Below, in pieces: positions 25,006 to 34,052 of a DNA stretch of 34,196 nt. Position numbers and translations under genes: made by a program. The stretch spans positions 1 through 34,196 of the forward strand of contig NZ_JACSPP010000042.1 of NCBI RefSeq assembly GCF_014837065.1. Direction: 5' to 3'. The notes below the pieces were generated by a model, which was not told the DNA's origin, searched no databases, and worked only from the letters and a program-made list of their open reading frames with translations. Positions within the stretch are counted from its first letter, which is position 1; every line of letters begins with the position of its first letter. The DNA is from Phocaeicola intestinalis. Its GTDB lineage: Bacteria > Bacteroidota > Bacteroidia > Bacteroidales > Bacteroidaceae.

Positions 25006-26835
25006 ATGAATACAGAAATGCTTAAGACACTCAAATCTTATTTCGGATATACCAGTTTCCGACCGTTGCAAGAAGATATCATCAACTGCATCCTGCAAAA
25101 AAAAGATACCTTGGTACTGATGCCTACCGGCGGCGGTAAATCACTCTGCTACCAGATACCGGCATTGCTGATGGAAGGAACCGCCATCGTAGTCTCTCCG
25201 CTAATCTCCTTGATGAAAGACCAGGTAGAAGCCTTACAGAACAACGGTATCATTGCACGTGCCTTGAACAGCACCAACGATGAAACCAGCAATGCCAATA
25301 TCCGTTTCGAGTGCCGGCAAGGCAGGGTAAAGCTGCTCTACATCTCTCCCGAACGGCTGTTGACGGAAATCAACTACCTGCTGAAAGACATCCGTATCTC
25401 ACTTTTCGCCATTGATGAAGCCCACTGCATTTCACAGTGGGGACATGATTTCCGTCCTGAATATACCCAACTGAAAACATTGCGTGAACAATTTCCGCAA
25501 ATACCTGTGGTAGCACTGACTGCTACTGCCGACAAAATAACACGGCAAGACATCGTGAAGCAACTGGCAATGCGTGACCCGCAGATATTCATATCATCTT
25601 TCGACCGTCCGAACCTAAGTCTTGACGTAAAACGGGGCTATCAGCAGAAAGAGAAGATACGTACCATCGTAGACTTCATCAGCCGCCATGCCGGAGAAAG
25701 CGGCATCATCTATTGCATGAGCCGGAACACAACTGAAAAAGTAGCAGAAATCTTGGAAGGATACGGCATATCCACTACTGTCTACCATGCCGGATTGAGT
25801 GCAGCTACACGCGATGCGGCTCAAGAGGATTTCATCAACGACCGTATACAGGTGGTATGCGCTACCATTGCATTCGGAATGGGCATTGACAAATCAAACG
25901 TACGCTGGGTCATCCATTACAATCTTCCGAAAAGTATCGAAAGTTTTTATCAGGAAATAGGACGTGCCGGACGTGACGGACTGCCCAGTGACACTTTACT
26001 GTTTTATTCTTTAGCAGACATTGTGCTACTTTCACGTTTTGCCTCAGAAAGCGGACAACAAGAGTTGAACATGGAAAAATTGAAACGTATGCAACAGTAT
26101 GCCGAAGCGGACATTTGCCGCCGGCGTATTCTGCTGAACTATTTCGGCGAAAGCATGGACCACGATTGTGGAAATTGTGATGTATGCCGCAATCCTCCTC
26201 AGCGTTTCGACGGAACCATCTTGGTGCAAAAGGCACTAAGCGCCATAGCCCGTACTGACCAACAGGTGGGTACAAGTACCTTAATAGACATACTGAAAGG
26301 GGCTGCAACAGCAGATATCATCGAACGCGGATACGACAAGCTGAAAACCTATGGAGCCGGACGAGATGTACCGGCACGCGACTGGCAAGACTATCTGTTA
26401 CAAATGTTGAACCTGGGATATTTTGAAGTGGCCTACAACGAAAAAAATCATCTCAAAATAACAGAGACAGGAAAAAAAGTATTGTTCGGGCACGAACGTG
26501 CACAATTAGTAGTTATCAAACGAGAAGAATTCCTCTCTCACGAGAAACGTAAAAGGAAGAAAACGGCGTCACACATTACTCCCGTACAACCGGAACCTAC
26601 AATGTTTGAAGATGAAAACCTCCAGCTGTTCGAAGCCTTGCGGGCACTTCGCAAAAAACTTGCCGACCAACAGGCTATCCCTGCCTACATTGTCCTGTCG
26701 GATAAGGTACTTCATTTGCTAGCCTCTTCCAGACCTACTACCATCGATGCCTTTGGAGAAATAAGCGGCATTGGCGAATACAAGAAAGAACGTTATGGGA
26801 AAGAATTTATCGAAGTAATCCGACGGTTTAGCTGA
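25006..26835 (+). CDS. recQ: ATP-dependent DNA helicase RecQ
   Basis: 3'-5' DNA helicase that processes stalled forks and recombination intermediates, 609 residues. Helicase motifs: GYTSFRPLQEDII (motif 0), MPTGGGKS with K45, the DEAH box at 137-140 followed by CISQWGHDFRPEY (aromatic loop), TATAD, and QEIGRAGRDG. The zinc site uses C371, C388, C391 and C394. A winged-helix (RQC) region and a C-terminal HRDC domain from about 535 (ISGIGEYKKERYG near the end) complete the long form of RecQ. An upstream in-frame TTG at 24994 is rejected because it lies in the promoter box. The ATG at 25006 is used here; ATG 25018 is equally possible. The repeat element begins 9 bp after the stop. Confidence 0.95.
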   Translation: MNTEMLKTLKSYFGYTSFRPLQEDIINCILQKKDTLVLMPTGGGKSLCYQIPALLMEGTAIVVSPLISLMKDQVEALQNNGIIARALNSTNDETSNANIRFECRQGRVKLLYISPERLLTEINYLLKDIRISLFAIDEAHCISQWGHDFRPEYTQLKTLREQFPQIPVVALTATADKITRQDIVKQLAMRDPQIFISSFDRPNLSLDVKRGYQQKEKIRTIVDFISRHAGESGIIYCMSRNTTEKVAEILEGYGISTTVYHAGLSAATRDAAQEDFINDRIQVVCATIAFGMGIDKSNVRWVIHYNLPKSIESFYQEIGRAGRDGLPSDTLLFYSLADIVLLSRFASESGQQELNMEKLKRMQQYAEADICRRRILLNYFGESMDHDCGNCDVCRNPPQRFDGTILVQKALSAIARTDQQVGTSTLIDILKGAATADIIERGYDKLKTYGAGRDVPARDWQDYLLQMLNLGYFEVAYNEKNHLKITETGKKVLFGHERAQLVVIKREEFLSHEKRKRKKTASHITPVQPEPTMFEDENLQLFEALRALRKKLADQQAIPAYIVLSDKVLHLLASSRPTTIDAFGEISGIGEYKKERYGKEFIEVIRRFS

Positions 26836-26844
26836 TAACGTTTT

Positions 26845-27038
26845 AGAAGCTGTTTTGAATTTATCGTGCGATGATTTGGGATGAGTTTTTGAGGCATTTT
26901 CGCTTCTGTGATGAGGAAGATAGCGGGCTATCTGACGAAGAACAGGAGCGAAAAGAACCAAAAAATCGCCCAAAGCACACACGAAAACGGATACATCAAG
27001 CCAAGAAAAACTTTTTGGAGAAATTCAAAACAGCTTCT
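26845..27038 (+). mobile_element. Complete MITE-like element, 194 bp (copy 2)
   Basis: Bounded by perfect 18-bp terminal inverted repeats, AGAAGCTGTTTTGAATTT (26845-26862) and AAATTCAAAACAGCTTCT (27021-27038). TTA lies directly outside both ends if the terminal A/T pair is counted as flank, a possible 3-bp target duplication. Inside is a 7-bp hairpin AGATAGC/GCTATCT (26918-26933) and a 56-codon open frame. It lies between the convergent recQ and fumarase genes. No transposase is encoded; mobilisation would need one supplied elsewhere. Confidence 0.8.
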
Positions 27039-27041
27039 TAA
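26871..27041 (+). CDS. Possible 56-residue peptide or transposase remnant in the repeat element
   Basis: An ATG at 26871 opens 56 codons that fill the element and stop at TAA just past the right terminal repeat. The product starts MIWDEFLRHFRFCDEED, is acidic in its first half and strongly basic in its second (NRPKHTRKRIHQAKKNF). The part present in copy 1 stays open with one R-to-Q change, and four of six differences from copy 3 over 20 codons are in third positions, which hints at past coding selection. It could be the surviving C-terminal end of a transposase. I do not recognise a family, and it may not be expressed. Confidence 0.25.
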   Translation: MIWDEFLRHFRFCDEEDSGLSDEEQERKEPKNRPKHTRKRIHQAKKNFLEKFKTAS

Positions 27042-27078
27042 TAAGAGCCCGATTTCTGTCCCTACTGCCAAACAAAAA

Positions 27079-27137
27079 ATGCGGAAGCACTCCGACACCC
27101 GATTAACGATAATCTTTGTGTCACCGTGCTTCCGCAT
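27079..27137 (-). terminator. Extended hairpin after the fumarase gene
   Basis: Three stacked stems: ATGCGGAAGCAC with GTGCTTCCGCAT (27079-27090, 27126-27137), GACAC with GTGTC (27094-27098, 27118-27122) and GATTA with TAATC (27101-27105, 27110-27114), separated by small internal loops. On the minus strand a T run follows (27073-27079), so it should terminate fumarase transcription. The structure is larger than a usual terminator. Confidence 0.75.
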
Positions 27138-27164
27138 TCTATTTATTGCGTATAAAGCTGCAGC

Positions 27165-28811
27165 TTATTTGCAATTACCGGTACAACGTGGTTTGATTTG
27201 TTTAAAGAAATCATTTCCCTTGTTATCCACCAGAATAAATGCCGGGAAGTCTTCTACTTCAATCTTCCAAATAGCTTCCATACCCAGTTCTGGATATTCC
27301 ACACACTCGATGCTCTTGATGTTGTTCTGTGCCAGGATAGCAGCAGGACCACCGATAGAACCCAAATAAAAACCTCCGTGTTTCTTGCAGGCATCGGTTA
27401 CAGCCTGGCTACGGTTTCCTTTAGCAAGCATAATCATACTACCTCCATGACTCTGGAACAAGTCCACATACGGGTCCATACGCCCTGCTGTAGTCGGTCC
27501 CATTGAGCCACAAGCCATTCCTTTCGGGGTCTTTGCCGGACCAGCATAATAAATCGGATGGTCTTTGATGTATTGCGGAAGGTCTTCACCTCTATCCAGA
27601 CGCTCTTTCAACTTGGCATGAGCGATATCACGTCCTACGATAATCGTACCGTTCAATGACAGGCGGGTGGCTACCGGATATTTGTCAAGTTCGGCAAGAA
27701 TTTCTTTCATCGGACGGTTCAAATCTATTTTAACCGCATTTCCTTCTCCTGCCTGACGCAATTCTTCCGGAATCAGTTCGCCCGGATTCGAATCCAGCTT
27801 TTCAATCCAGATACCGTCTTTGTTGATTTTACACTTGATGTTACGGTCGGCCGAACAAGACACTCCCAAGCCTACCGGACAAGAAGCACCATGACGGGGC
27901 AAACGGATAATGCGTATATCGTGTGCATAATACTTACCACCGAACTGTGCACCCAATCCAATATTATGAGCTTCTTCCAATACTTTCTTTTCCAACTCCA
28001 CATCGCGGAAAGCGCGTCCGTATTCATTGCCCGTAGTAGGCAGGTTGTCGTAATAATGGGTAGAAGCCAATTTCACCGTAAGCAAATTCTTTTCGGCAGA
28101 AGTACCGCCAATGACAAAAGCGATATGATAAGGAGGACAAGCCGCGGTACCCAGCGTTTTCATCTTTTCTACCAGGAACGGAACCAACGTAGCAGGATTC
28201 AGAATTGCCTTGGTTTCCTGATACAAATAGGTTTTATTGGCAGAACCTCCACCTTTGGTTACGCACAAGAATTCATATTCCATACCTTCGGTAGCCTCAA
28301 TATCGATTTGCGCCGGAAGATTGCAACGGGTATTCACTTCTTCGTACATGCTGAGTGGCGCATTTTGCGAATAACGCAAGTTGTTTTCGGTATAAGTCTT
28401 ATACACTCCCAGTGACAATGCTTCTTCGTCGCAATAACCGGTCCATACCTGCTGGCCTTTTTCTCCGTGAATGATTGCCGTACCGGTATCCTGGCAGAAA
28501 GGCAATACACCTTTGGCAGCCACTTCGGCATTGCGCAAGAATGTCAGTGCTACATACTTGTCGTTTTCGCTTGCCTCGGGGTCGTGCAAGATTTTTGCCA
28601 CTTGCTCGTTGTGTGAACGGCGCAACATAAATGAAACATCGTGGAAAGCGGCATTTGCCATAGCTGTCAGACCTTCCTTTTCCACTTTCAGAACAGGTTT
28701 TCCCTCAAACTCGCTTACAGAAACATAATCTTTTGTAAGCAGATAGTATTCAGTAGTATCCTTACCTTTTTCGAACATCGGCTGATACTTGAATTCTGGA
28801 GTTGTTGCCAT
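27165..28811 (-). CDS. fumA: Class I fumarate hydratase (iron-sulfur)
   Basis: Oxygen-sensitive [4Fe-4S] enzyme interconverting fumarate and malate, 548 residues, the same length as E. coli FumA. The three cluster cysteines appear to be C106 (PFCQDTGT), C225 (AACPPYH) and C319 (GVSCSADR), one position off the E. coli numbering. The C-terminal beta domain carries [16 protein letters not shown] and [15 protein letters not shown]. In Bacteroides, fumarase works in the reductive branch from oxaloacetate through malate to fumarate and succinate, feeding propionate production. The gene is single, with promoter box 28850-28857 and terminator 27079-27137. The symbol fumA is by similarity; fumB would be equally apt. 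Confidence 0.95.
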   Translation of the reverse strand: MATTPEFKYQPMFEKGKDTTEYYLLTKDYVSVSEFEGKPVLKVEKEGLTAMANAAFHDVSFMLRRSHNEQVAKILHDPEASENDKYVALTFLRNAEVAAKGVLPFCQDTGTAIIHGEKGQQVWTGYCDEEALSLGVYKTYTENNLRYSQNAPLSMYEEVNTRCNLPAQIDIEATEGMEYEFLCVTKGGGSANKTYLYQETKAILNPATLVPFLVEKMKTLGTAACPPYHIAFVIGGTSAEKNLLTVKLASTHYYDNLPTTGNEYGRAFRDVELEKKVLEEAHNIGLGAQFGGKYYAHDIRIIRLPRHGASCPVGLGVSCSADRNIKCKINKDGIWIEKLDSNPGELIPEELRQAGEGNAVKIDLNRPMKEILAELDKYPVATRLSLNGTIIVGRDIAHAKLKERLDRGEDLPQYIKDHPIYYAGPAKTPKGMACGSMGPTTAGRMDPYVDLFQSHGGSMIMLAKGNRSQAVTDACKKHGGFYLGSIGGPAAILAQNNIKSIECVEYPELGMEAIWKIEVEDFPAFILVDNKGNDFFKQIKPRCTGNCK

Positions 28812-28849
28812 AATCGATAAGATATTAATTGTTAGTTATTACGTGTGAG

Positions 28850-28857
28850 CAAAGTTA
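28850..28857 (-). promoter_or_regulatory. -7 box of the fumarase promoter
   Basis: The minus strand reads TAACTTTG, matching TAnnTTTG, 38 bases before the ATG at 28811. The -33 region reads ATTTC rather than TTTG. The rest of the 149-bp gap 28812-28960 is AT-rich with no clear terminator for the TlpA-like gene upstream. Confidence 0.55.
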
Positions 28858-28960
28858 CAAAGTATTATTGAAATATTTCCTTAAATAAACGAGTTTTTCA
28901 AGTTTCTACAAAAAGTTTTTCTCGTCTTGATGTTTCCGTTTTCAAAAGAGTTTCTGAAAT

Positions 28961-30733
28961 TCACTCGCTTGCCCGAAGCAAGTCTTTCATCAGCACATCG
29001 GTTCCTGGGAAACCGGTGTATTGGTCTTGCAGCTTGCCATCATAGCTGATTACCAGATAACCCGGTATGGCTTTTATGCCATACGTCTGACACAGGTAAT
29101 CCCATTGTTCTTTTTTCAGGCGATAATGTACTCCTTTGATATCCGTAATAGCCGTCTTCCACTCAGCTTCAGGTGAAGAAGGTCCGGTCAGATAGATATA
29201 CACGATATCTTTCGATGCCAGTTTTTTCTTTAAATCGCGAATGGCAAACATGCTCTTCCGGCACGGTCCGCACCATGTTGCCCAAAAGTCTATCAAGACA
29301 GCTTGTCCCCGGTAAGAAGAAATGATAGACGGCAGAATATCCGCCCCCGATACATTCTTGTCAAGTTCGGCTATCACAAAACTCTTGTTCGATTGTGCCA
29401 AAGCAGCTTGCGCTTCAAGAGCCTCAGCCCTTTCCTTGACATATTTCTGAATTTCAGGCTGAGTTATGGTTTTCATCAGCTCCTTGTCATCGGAAGAGAA
29501 CCTATGTTCTTTCACAAAGTTCTGATATACCTCACGTGCTTTCTTCACATCTTCCCACAAGTCTACCACCTGTCCTTTATCGCGCTCCATATATTCCAGG
29601 TATGTGGTATAGTCGTATCCGTAACGGAAATAGGGTGACTTCACGATACCCGGCATCGCTCCTTTTTTCCCCAGTACTACCAGTTCATTCATTTTCAAGT
29701 TCAACAAGACATACTGACGATAAGCTTCTCCCACTTTTTTATCATCCTGTAAATTACGTTCATACCTGTCGTAATGTCCTTTTACGAATTCATTGAACCT
29801 GTCTGCCGACTGCTCAGAAGCCATGAACTTAAAATCCGGGTCTTCTTCCATTGATAACGGATAGCCCCACGTAGCCAACTCATCATTCAGGTTCGCCATA
29901 CTTCCATCGAACCATGCCTTTTGCTGTTGTCCGTACTTTTCCTTCAACAGGTGGGAAGCCGACATGCTCAACCGAGGCAGATGGATATATACCGTAGTTT
30001 CTTCGCCCGGCACAAGGAACATATCCAGTTGTGCTTTGTTTATCTGCAATTTGGCTCCCCCTGCCAACAACAAGTCGGTTTCGATATGGAAAGAACCATC
30101 CTGACGTATACGCACGGTTTGCCCCCACTCATTATAAAACAACCAGTCGGAATGCCGAAAGACAACTTCCAATTCCATCGAGGGGTTGTAACCCAAGATA
30201 TAACCGTTGATAACCGCCTTGCCCGATTTCAATTGAGGCTGAGGCAAAGTGCGGCTTTGTTCGAAACGTCGAGTCTGTAAGAAACTGGGTACGTATACAT
30301 ACGGCTCTATTCCCGTCAGCTGTACTCCATAGATGGTCCACCCCTCGTCTTTTTCCACAAAATCTACTGTATGTATACCCTGGGGTATCGGAGCAAACGA
30401 CAAGATAATATCCATTTTTCCAGAATCCGGAATCCGTTCGGGAACCGTTTTCCCATCGATAGATACATGAGCAGCCTCGCGCAAAGGAAACTCTTGCTTG
30501 CCACTCCGCAAACAGGTATTCGATGAAATGACCGCCACTTCACCCGGCCTGCCATACAAAACAGCATCTACCTGTGTCTGTTCATCGGTCTGAATGATTT
30601 TCTTGATTTCTATCTTCGACGTGGTAGCAGTCACAAAACAGGGATTGGTAACATCTCTTTTCCGATAATTTTCAGCCTGTGCCGTCAAGGCAATACAGCC
30701 CAACAAACACAATATCCAGACATACTTTTTCAT
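28961..30733 (-). CDS. TlpA-like thioredoxin-fold exported protein
   Basis: Exported thiol-disulfide protein of 590 residues. A signal peptide covers about residues 1-20 (MKKYVWILCLLGCIALTAQA). A beta-rich N-terminal region (about 30-260) and a helical middle (about 270-440) precede a TlpA/ResA-type thioredoxin domain from about 455 to 590, with W-C-G-P-C at 487-491 and the cis-Pro segment IKAIPGYLV. This layout is common among Bacteroides periplasmic thioredoxin-like proteins, which are thought to reduce disulfides of exported proteins; the partner is unknown. The ATG at 30733 is fixed by the signal peptide and by a strong Shine-Dalgarno sequence at 30740-30748; an in-frame ATG at 30760 is rejected. 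It is the third gene after hflX and DUF4954. Confidence 0.9.
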   Translation of the reverse strand: MKKYVWILCLLGCIALTAQAENYRKRDVTNPCFVTATTSKIEIKKIIQTDEQTQVDAVLYGRPGEVAVISSNTCLRSGKQEFPLREAAHVSIDGKTVPERIPDSGKMDIILSFAPIPQGIHTVDFVEKDEGWTIYGVQLTGIEPYVYVPSFLQTRRFEQSRTLPQPQLKSGKAVINGYILGYNPSMELEVVFRHSDWLFYNEWGQTVRIRQDGSFHIETDLLLAGGAKLQINKAQLDMFLVPGEETTVYIHLPRLSMSASHLLKEKYGQQQKAWFDGSMANLNDELATWGYPLSMEEDPDFKFMASEQSADRFNEFVKGHYDRYERNLQDDKKVGEAYRQYVLLNLKMNELVVLGKKGAMPGIVKSPYFRYGYDYTTYLEYMERDKGQVVDLWEDVKKAREVYQNFVKEHRFSSDDKELMKTITQPEIQKYVKERAEALEAQAALAQSNKSFVIAELDKNVSGADILPSIISSYRGQAVLIDFWATWCGPCRKSMFAIRDLKKKLASKDIVYIYLTGPSSPEAEWKTAITDIKGVHYRLKKEQWDYLCQTYGIKAIPGYLVISYDGKLQDQYTGFPGTDVLMKDLLRASE

Positions 30734-30739
30734 AATACA

Positions 30740-30748
30740 CTCCTCCTT
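30740..30748 (-). promoter_or_regulatory. Strong Shine-Dalgarno sequence for the TlpA-like gene
   Basis: The minus strand reads AAGGAGGAG, six bases before the ATG at 30733. Such a full match to the anti-Shine-Dalgarno is rare in Bacteroidota, and it decides the start over the ATG at 30760. Confidence 0.7.
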
Positions 30749-30763
30749 ATCTTTATTCATACA

Positions 30764-32767
30764 TCACGCTTCATTTTCATTCAACAGTCCCTTGAGCCTG
30801 TCAATCAATTCATTGCCCAAGGCTGTCTTAACCTTGATGTGTTCCAGAACCGCCGTTACAAACGGATTGCTTTCGAACACCCCCCTCACTTGTTCAAAGT
30901 CAAGCTGTTGTTCCGTCTTGCTTCCATCGGCACCGAAGCCTGTCATCGAAGTCAATGAAAACTCCTTTTGGGCATCTTCGTATACCATCCGGTCCAGCCA
31001 CACCACAGACTCTTGCCATTGCCGTACGATAGCCACAATATCCCGGGCAGTCACCTTGTCGGCCTCCAGATGATAAAAGTCCAACATTTTCTCGTAAGCC
31101 CATGTCCATTCATACGTATAATAACAGGCATGCATTTCGGCAAAACGCTCGTGCATCTGCTTCACCGTGCACAATGTTCCAGTCTCGATTTCACTCATCA
31201 CCCGTTCTATCTCGCTCTTAGGTGCTATCAGTCCCGAGACGTCCACCCATTCGCCCTTTCCTATGGATGTATCGGGCACAAGACGTTGACGGATTTCCTC
31301 GTCGCTCCGGAAACGAATGTTTTCAAGCCGCTTGATGACCGAATTTCCCAAGAACTTATGAATGGCAGTTTCGTAAAACCTGATTCCCTTGTTCAAGGCC
31401 GAGTTCTTGATTTTGGCACTTTGGTATGCATAAGTTTCCGATGTTTCGCCCGATACTCTTTCCAGTTCTTTCAGGATTTCACGCCCCTTCATCATTTTCT
31501 GAATGGTGTACGGGCTGAGCAAGTTGTAATTAATCTGGTCCAGCTTCATCGGGTCTTTGCGCAAATCACGTTTCGGCCACTTCTGCGCATCGCGAATGGT
31601 TCCTACACTCCGTAAGTTAACTCCAGGAACCAGATAAGTCGTATTCTTGTCCTCTATCAGATAAGAGAAAGGAAGATTGGACGTATCCGGATGATTGACA
31701 TGGCGACCCATTACCAAAGAAAAGGCTCCGATGCGTGCCGGCCACAAGACATACGAATCGGAAGTGGTTTTTGCACCACGCTCCAAAGCACCTTGGTGAA
31801 TCGGTCCCAGCTTATACATGTGATTGCTCTGGTTAGACCCAGAGCCTGCATTCATAAACGAAAACATTCCTGCTATCAACAGAGTCGACTTATGATGTGT
31901 CACCGTAAACGGTCCGGCAAAAATGGCACATGCTTCGCCGTTTTCTTCTTGACAATTGCTGAAGAAAAGTGAGTCGGATGCCGAATAGTTGTGCCCCATC
32001 CGGCAGGCTTGCCCCACAAAACAACGGGTTATCATCGTACCGTCTTCGATGTGGGCACCGCTCGACACGATGAAATCATCACATACCACACCATATCCGA
32101 TATGTACCGGGTCAGCAGCATTGCTATTGATGGAACCATTTTTCAACCGACCGGCCCCTTCTATTTCACAACAATCACCGATACGTACATTCTTAATGTA
32201 CCCAGCATTGACAATTGTCACATGGTTTCCGATGGTTCCCCGCTCGGAGGCATGTTCTTCGGCGTATCCCTCTATTACCGCTTTCATACGCTCTATCAAC
32301 AACGGCCGGTGCCGGTACAATGCCATAATATATGCCTGATGTGCGGAAAGATGGTCGTGTATCACCACCTCACGCCCTCCAGTTTCATTCAGTACAGAAA
32401 CCTCCACGCCATTGCCGAAGCGCGATTTCTTGTCCACCAAAATGATGTCGACATTCTCGATAAACGTCGATTCTCCGATATCATAATTGGCTATATAATT
32501 CTTTACGTTCTCTATCAGGCAATTGTCGCCTACCGTTACATTGTGCAATACCACGTACGACAGTCCGGCATGCTTGCGTACCCCTCCAGCCAACTGGAAC
32601 TCACCCTCGAACACTCCCAGGCGTATCTTCCCCGAGAAACGGGCGTGATGTACATGTGCGGTAGTAAATCTTTCCGCCACCTGCACCTCGTTCCAGTCAG
32701 CAGCTGTACAAGCCTGTGCTTCCAGCCTGCCGATTTCTTCTTTTGTCAGCGAACGATAGGTATTCAT
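30764..32767 (-). CDS. DUF4954 family left-handed beta-helix protein
   Basis: Protein of 667 residues of the Bacteroidota family DUF4954. The region from about 75 to 400 shows hexapeptide-type repeats typical of a left-handed beta-helix (for example IGNHVTIVNAGYIKNVRIGD and IEDGTMITRCFVG), the fold of acyltransferases and nucleotidyltransferase tails. The C-terminal third is helical. There is no signal peptide, so it is cytosolic. Trimeric transferase-like architecture is inferred; no substrate or catalytic residues can be named. Its start overlaps the hflX stop by 4 bp (ATGA, 32764-32767), implying coupled translation, and the TlpA-like gene follows 30 bp after its stop. Confidence 0.85.
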   Translation of the reverse strand: MNTYRSLTKEEIGRLEAQACTAADWNEVQVAERFTTAHVHHARFSGKIRLGVFEGEFQLAGGVRKHAGLSYVVLHNVTVGDNCLIENVKNYIANYDIGESTFIENVDIILVDKKSRFGNGVEVSVLNETGGREVVIHDHLSAHQAYIMALYRHRPLLIERMKAVIEGYAEEHASERGTIGNHVTIVNAGYIKNVRIGDCCEIEGAGRLKNGSINSNAADPVHIGYGVVCDDFIVSSGAHIEDGTMITRCFVGQACRMGHNYSASDSLFFSNCQEENGEACAIFAGPFTVTHHKSTLLIAGMFSFMNAGSGSNQSNHMYKLGPIHQGALERGAKTTSDSYVLWPARIGAFSLVMGRHVNHPDTSNLPFSYLIEDKNTTYLVPGVNLRSVGTIRDAQKWPKRDLRKDPMKLDQINYNLLSPYTIQKMMKGREILKELERVSGETSETYAYQSAKIKNSALNKGIRFYETAIHKFLGNSVIKRLENIRFRSDEEIRQRLVPDTSIGKGEWVDVSGLIAPKSEIERVMSEIETGTLCTVKQMHERFAEMHACYYTYEWTWAYEKMLDFYHLEADKVTARDIVAIVRQWQESVVWLDRMVYEDAQKEFSLTSMTGFGADGSKTEQQLDFEQVRGVFESNPFVTAVLEHIKVKTALGNELIDRLKGLLNENEA

Positions 32768-34029
32768 AAGCTGCTCTCCTCATCGTAAGTCTGGTAAAGA
32801 AAATCATTGTACGGATACTTCTGCACATGCAGTTCCCTTACCTTGTTATATAATATTTTCTTCAACTCCTCCAGATTGGTCTTGTTTCTGGCAGAAATGA
32901 AAATACAGTTATCATTCAGTTTTGCCATCCAGGTATGCATCAGTTCATCCAGTGTAATATTCTCCTTGGTTTTCGGGGTCAGGTCATCTTCGGCTTTCTG
33001 TACATACGTATAGGCATCTATCTTGTTGAACACAATCATCGTAGGCTTACCGCCTGCCCCCAGTTCGGCTATCGTCTTGTCCACCACCTGTATCTGTTCC
33101 TCGAAGTCGGGATGCGAGATATCCACCACATGTACCAGCAAGTCGGCTTCGCGCACTTCATCCAGCGTCGACTTGAACGAATCGACCAAATCGGTAGGCA
33201 ATTTACGGATAAACCCTACGGTATCCGAAAGCAAGAAAGGCAAATTATCAATAATCACTTTACGCACAGTCGTGTCCAGCGTTGCAAAAAGTTTGTTTTC
33301 GGCAAACACTTCACTCTTGGCTAGCAGGTTCATCAGCGTAGATTTACCCACGTTGGTATATCCTACCAACGCGACCCGAATCAGCCTGCCGCGGTTCTTG
33401 CGCTGGGTAGACTTCTGTGTATCAATCTCCGCCAGACGCTGTTTCAGCAGCGACATACGGTTCAAGATGATACGGCGGTCCATTTCCAGCTGCGTTTCAC
33501 CCGGTCCGCGCAGCCCTACCGAGCCTTTACCTCCTCCTGCACCGGAACCACCCCCCTGGCGTTCCAAGTGTGTCCATAACCGTTGCAGGCGTGGAAGCAT
33601 ATATTTGTATTGTGCCAGTTCCACCTGTGTCTTGGCATTGGCTGTCTGCGCCCGCATAGCAAAAATATCCAGAATCAGCGAAGTGCGGTCCAAGATTTTC
33701 ACTTTCAATTCATTCTCGATATTCCTTATCTGTTTGGCAGACAACTCGTCATCGAATATGACCATCCCGATTTCGGTCTCTTCGTTTTCGTTCTGTTCTT
33801 GCAAATACGCCTGTATTTCCTGTAATTTTCCTTTTCCAACGTAAGTTACCGAATTGGGCGTATCTAGCTTCTGCGTGAAACGTTTTACCACTTCCGCACC
33901 TGCCGTTTCGGCAAGAAAAGCCAGTTCGTCCAGGTATTCATTGGTTTTTCGCTCGTCTTGCGACTGGGTTATCAACCCCACCAGCACAGCCTTTTCGGTC
34001 TGTGCTTCAGATATTACAAATTCTTTCAT
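32764..34029 (-). CDS. hflX: GTPase HflX
   Basis: Ribosome-associated GTPase that splits stalled ribosomes, especially after stress, 421 residues. The N-terminal domain leads into the glycine-rich, HflX-specific linker GGGSGAGGGKGSVGLRGPGE and ETQLEMDRR. The G domain has the P-loop GYTNVGKST with K229, DTVGFIRKLP (G3) and NKID (G4). The tail holds a short C-terminal domain. The ATG at 34029 gives the usual start (MKEFVISEAQTEKAVLVGLI); an in-frame start at 34104 lies upstream of the promoter and is rejected. A full promoter is at 34053-34083. It leads the hflX-DUF4954-TlpA-like unit and overlaps DUF4954 by ATGA. Confidence 0.96.
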   Translation of the reverse strand: MKEFVISEAQTEKAVLVGLITQSQDERKTNEYLDELAFLAETAGAEVVKRFTQKLDTPNSVTYVGKGKLQEIQAYLQEQNENEETEIGMVIFDDELSAKQIRNIENELKVKILDRTSLILDIFAMRAQTANAKTQVELAQYKYMLPRLQRLWTHLERQGGGSGAGGGKGSVGLRGPGETQLEMDRRIILNRMSLLKQRLAEIDTQKSTQRKNRGRLIRVALVGYTNVGKSTLMNLLAKSEVFAENKLFATLDTTVRKVIIDNLPFLLSDTVGFIRKLPTDLVDSFKSTLDEVREADLLVHVVDISHPDFEEQIQVVDKTIAELGAGGKPTMIVFNKIDAYTYVQKAEDDLTPKTKENITLDELMHTWMAKLNDNCIFISARNKTNLEELKKILYNKVRELHVQKYPYNDFLYQTYDEESSL

Positions 34030-34052
34030 CCAGCTTCTTATTTCAATCAACG

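Noticed and set aside
31991..32788. Plus-strand open frame of 265 codons antisense to DUF4954
   Set aside because: Low-complexity translation opposite a clear gene; no independent promoter.
33023..33844. Plus-strand open frame of 273 codons antisense to hflX
   Set aside because: Ser/Arg-rich product typical of an antisense shadow over the conserved GTPase motifs.
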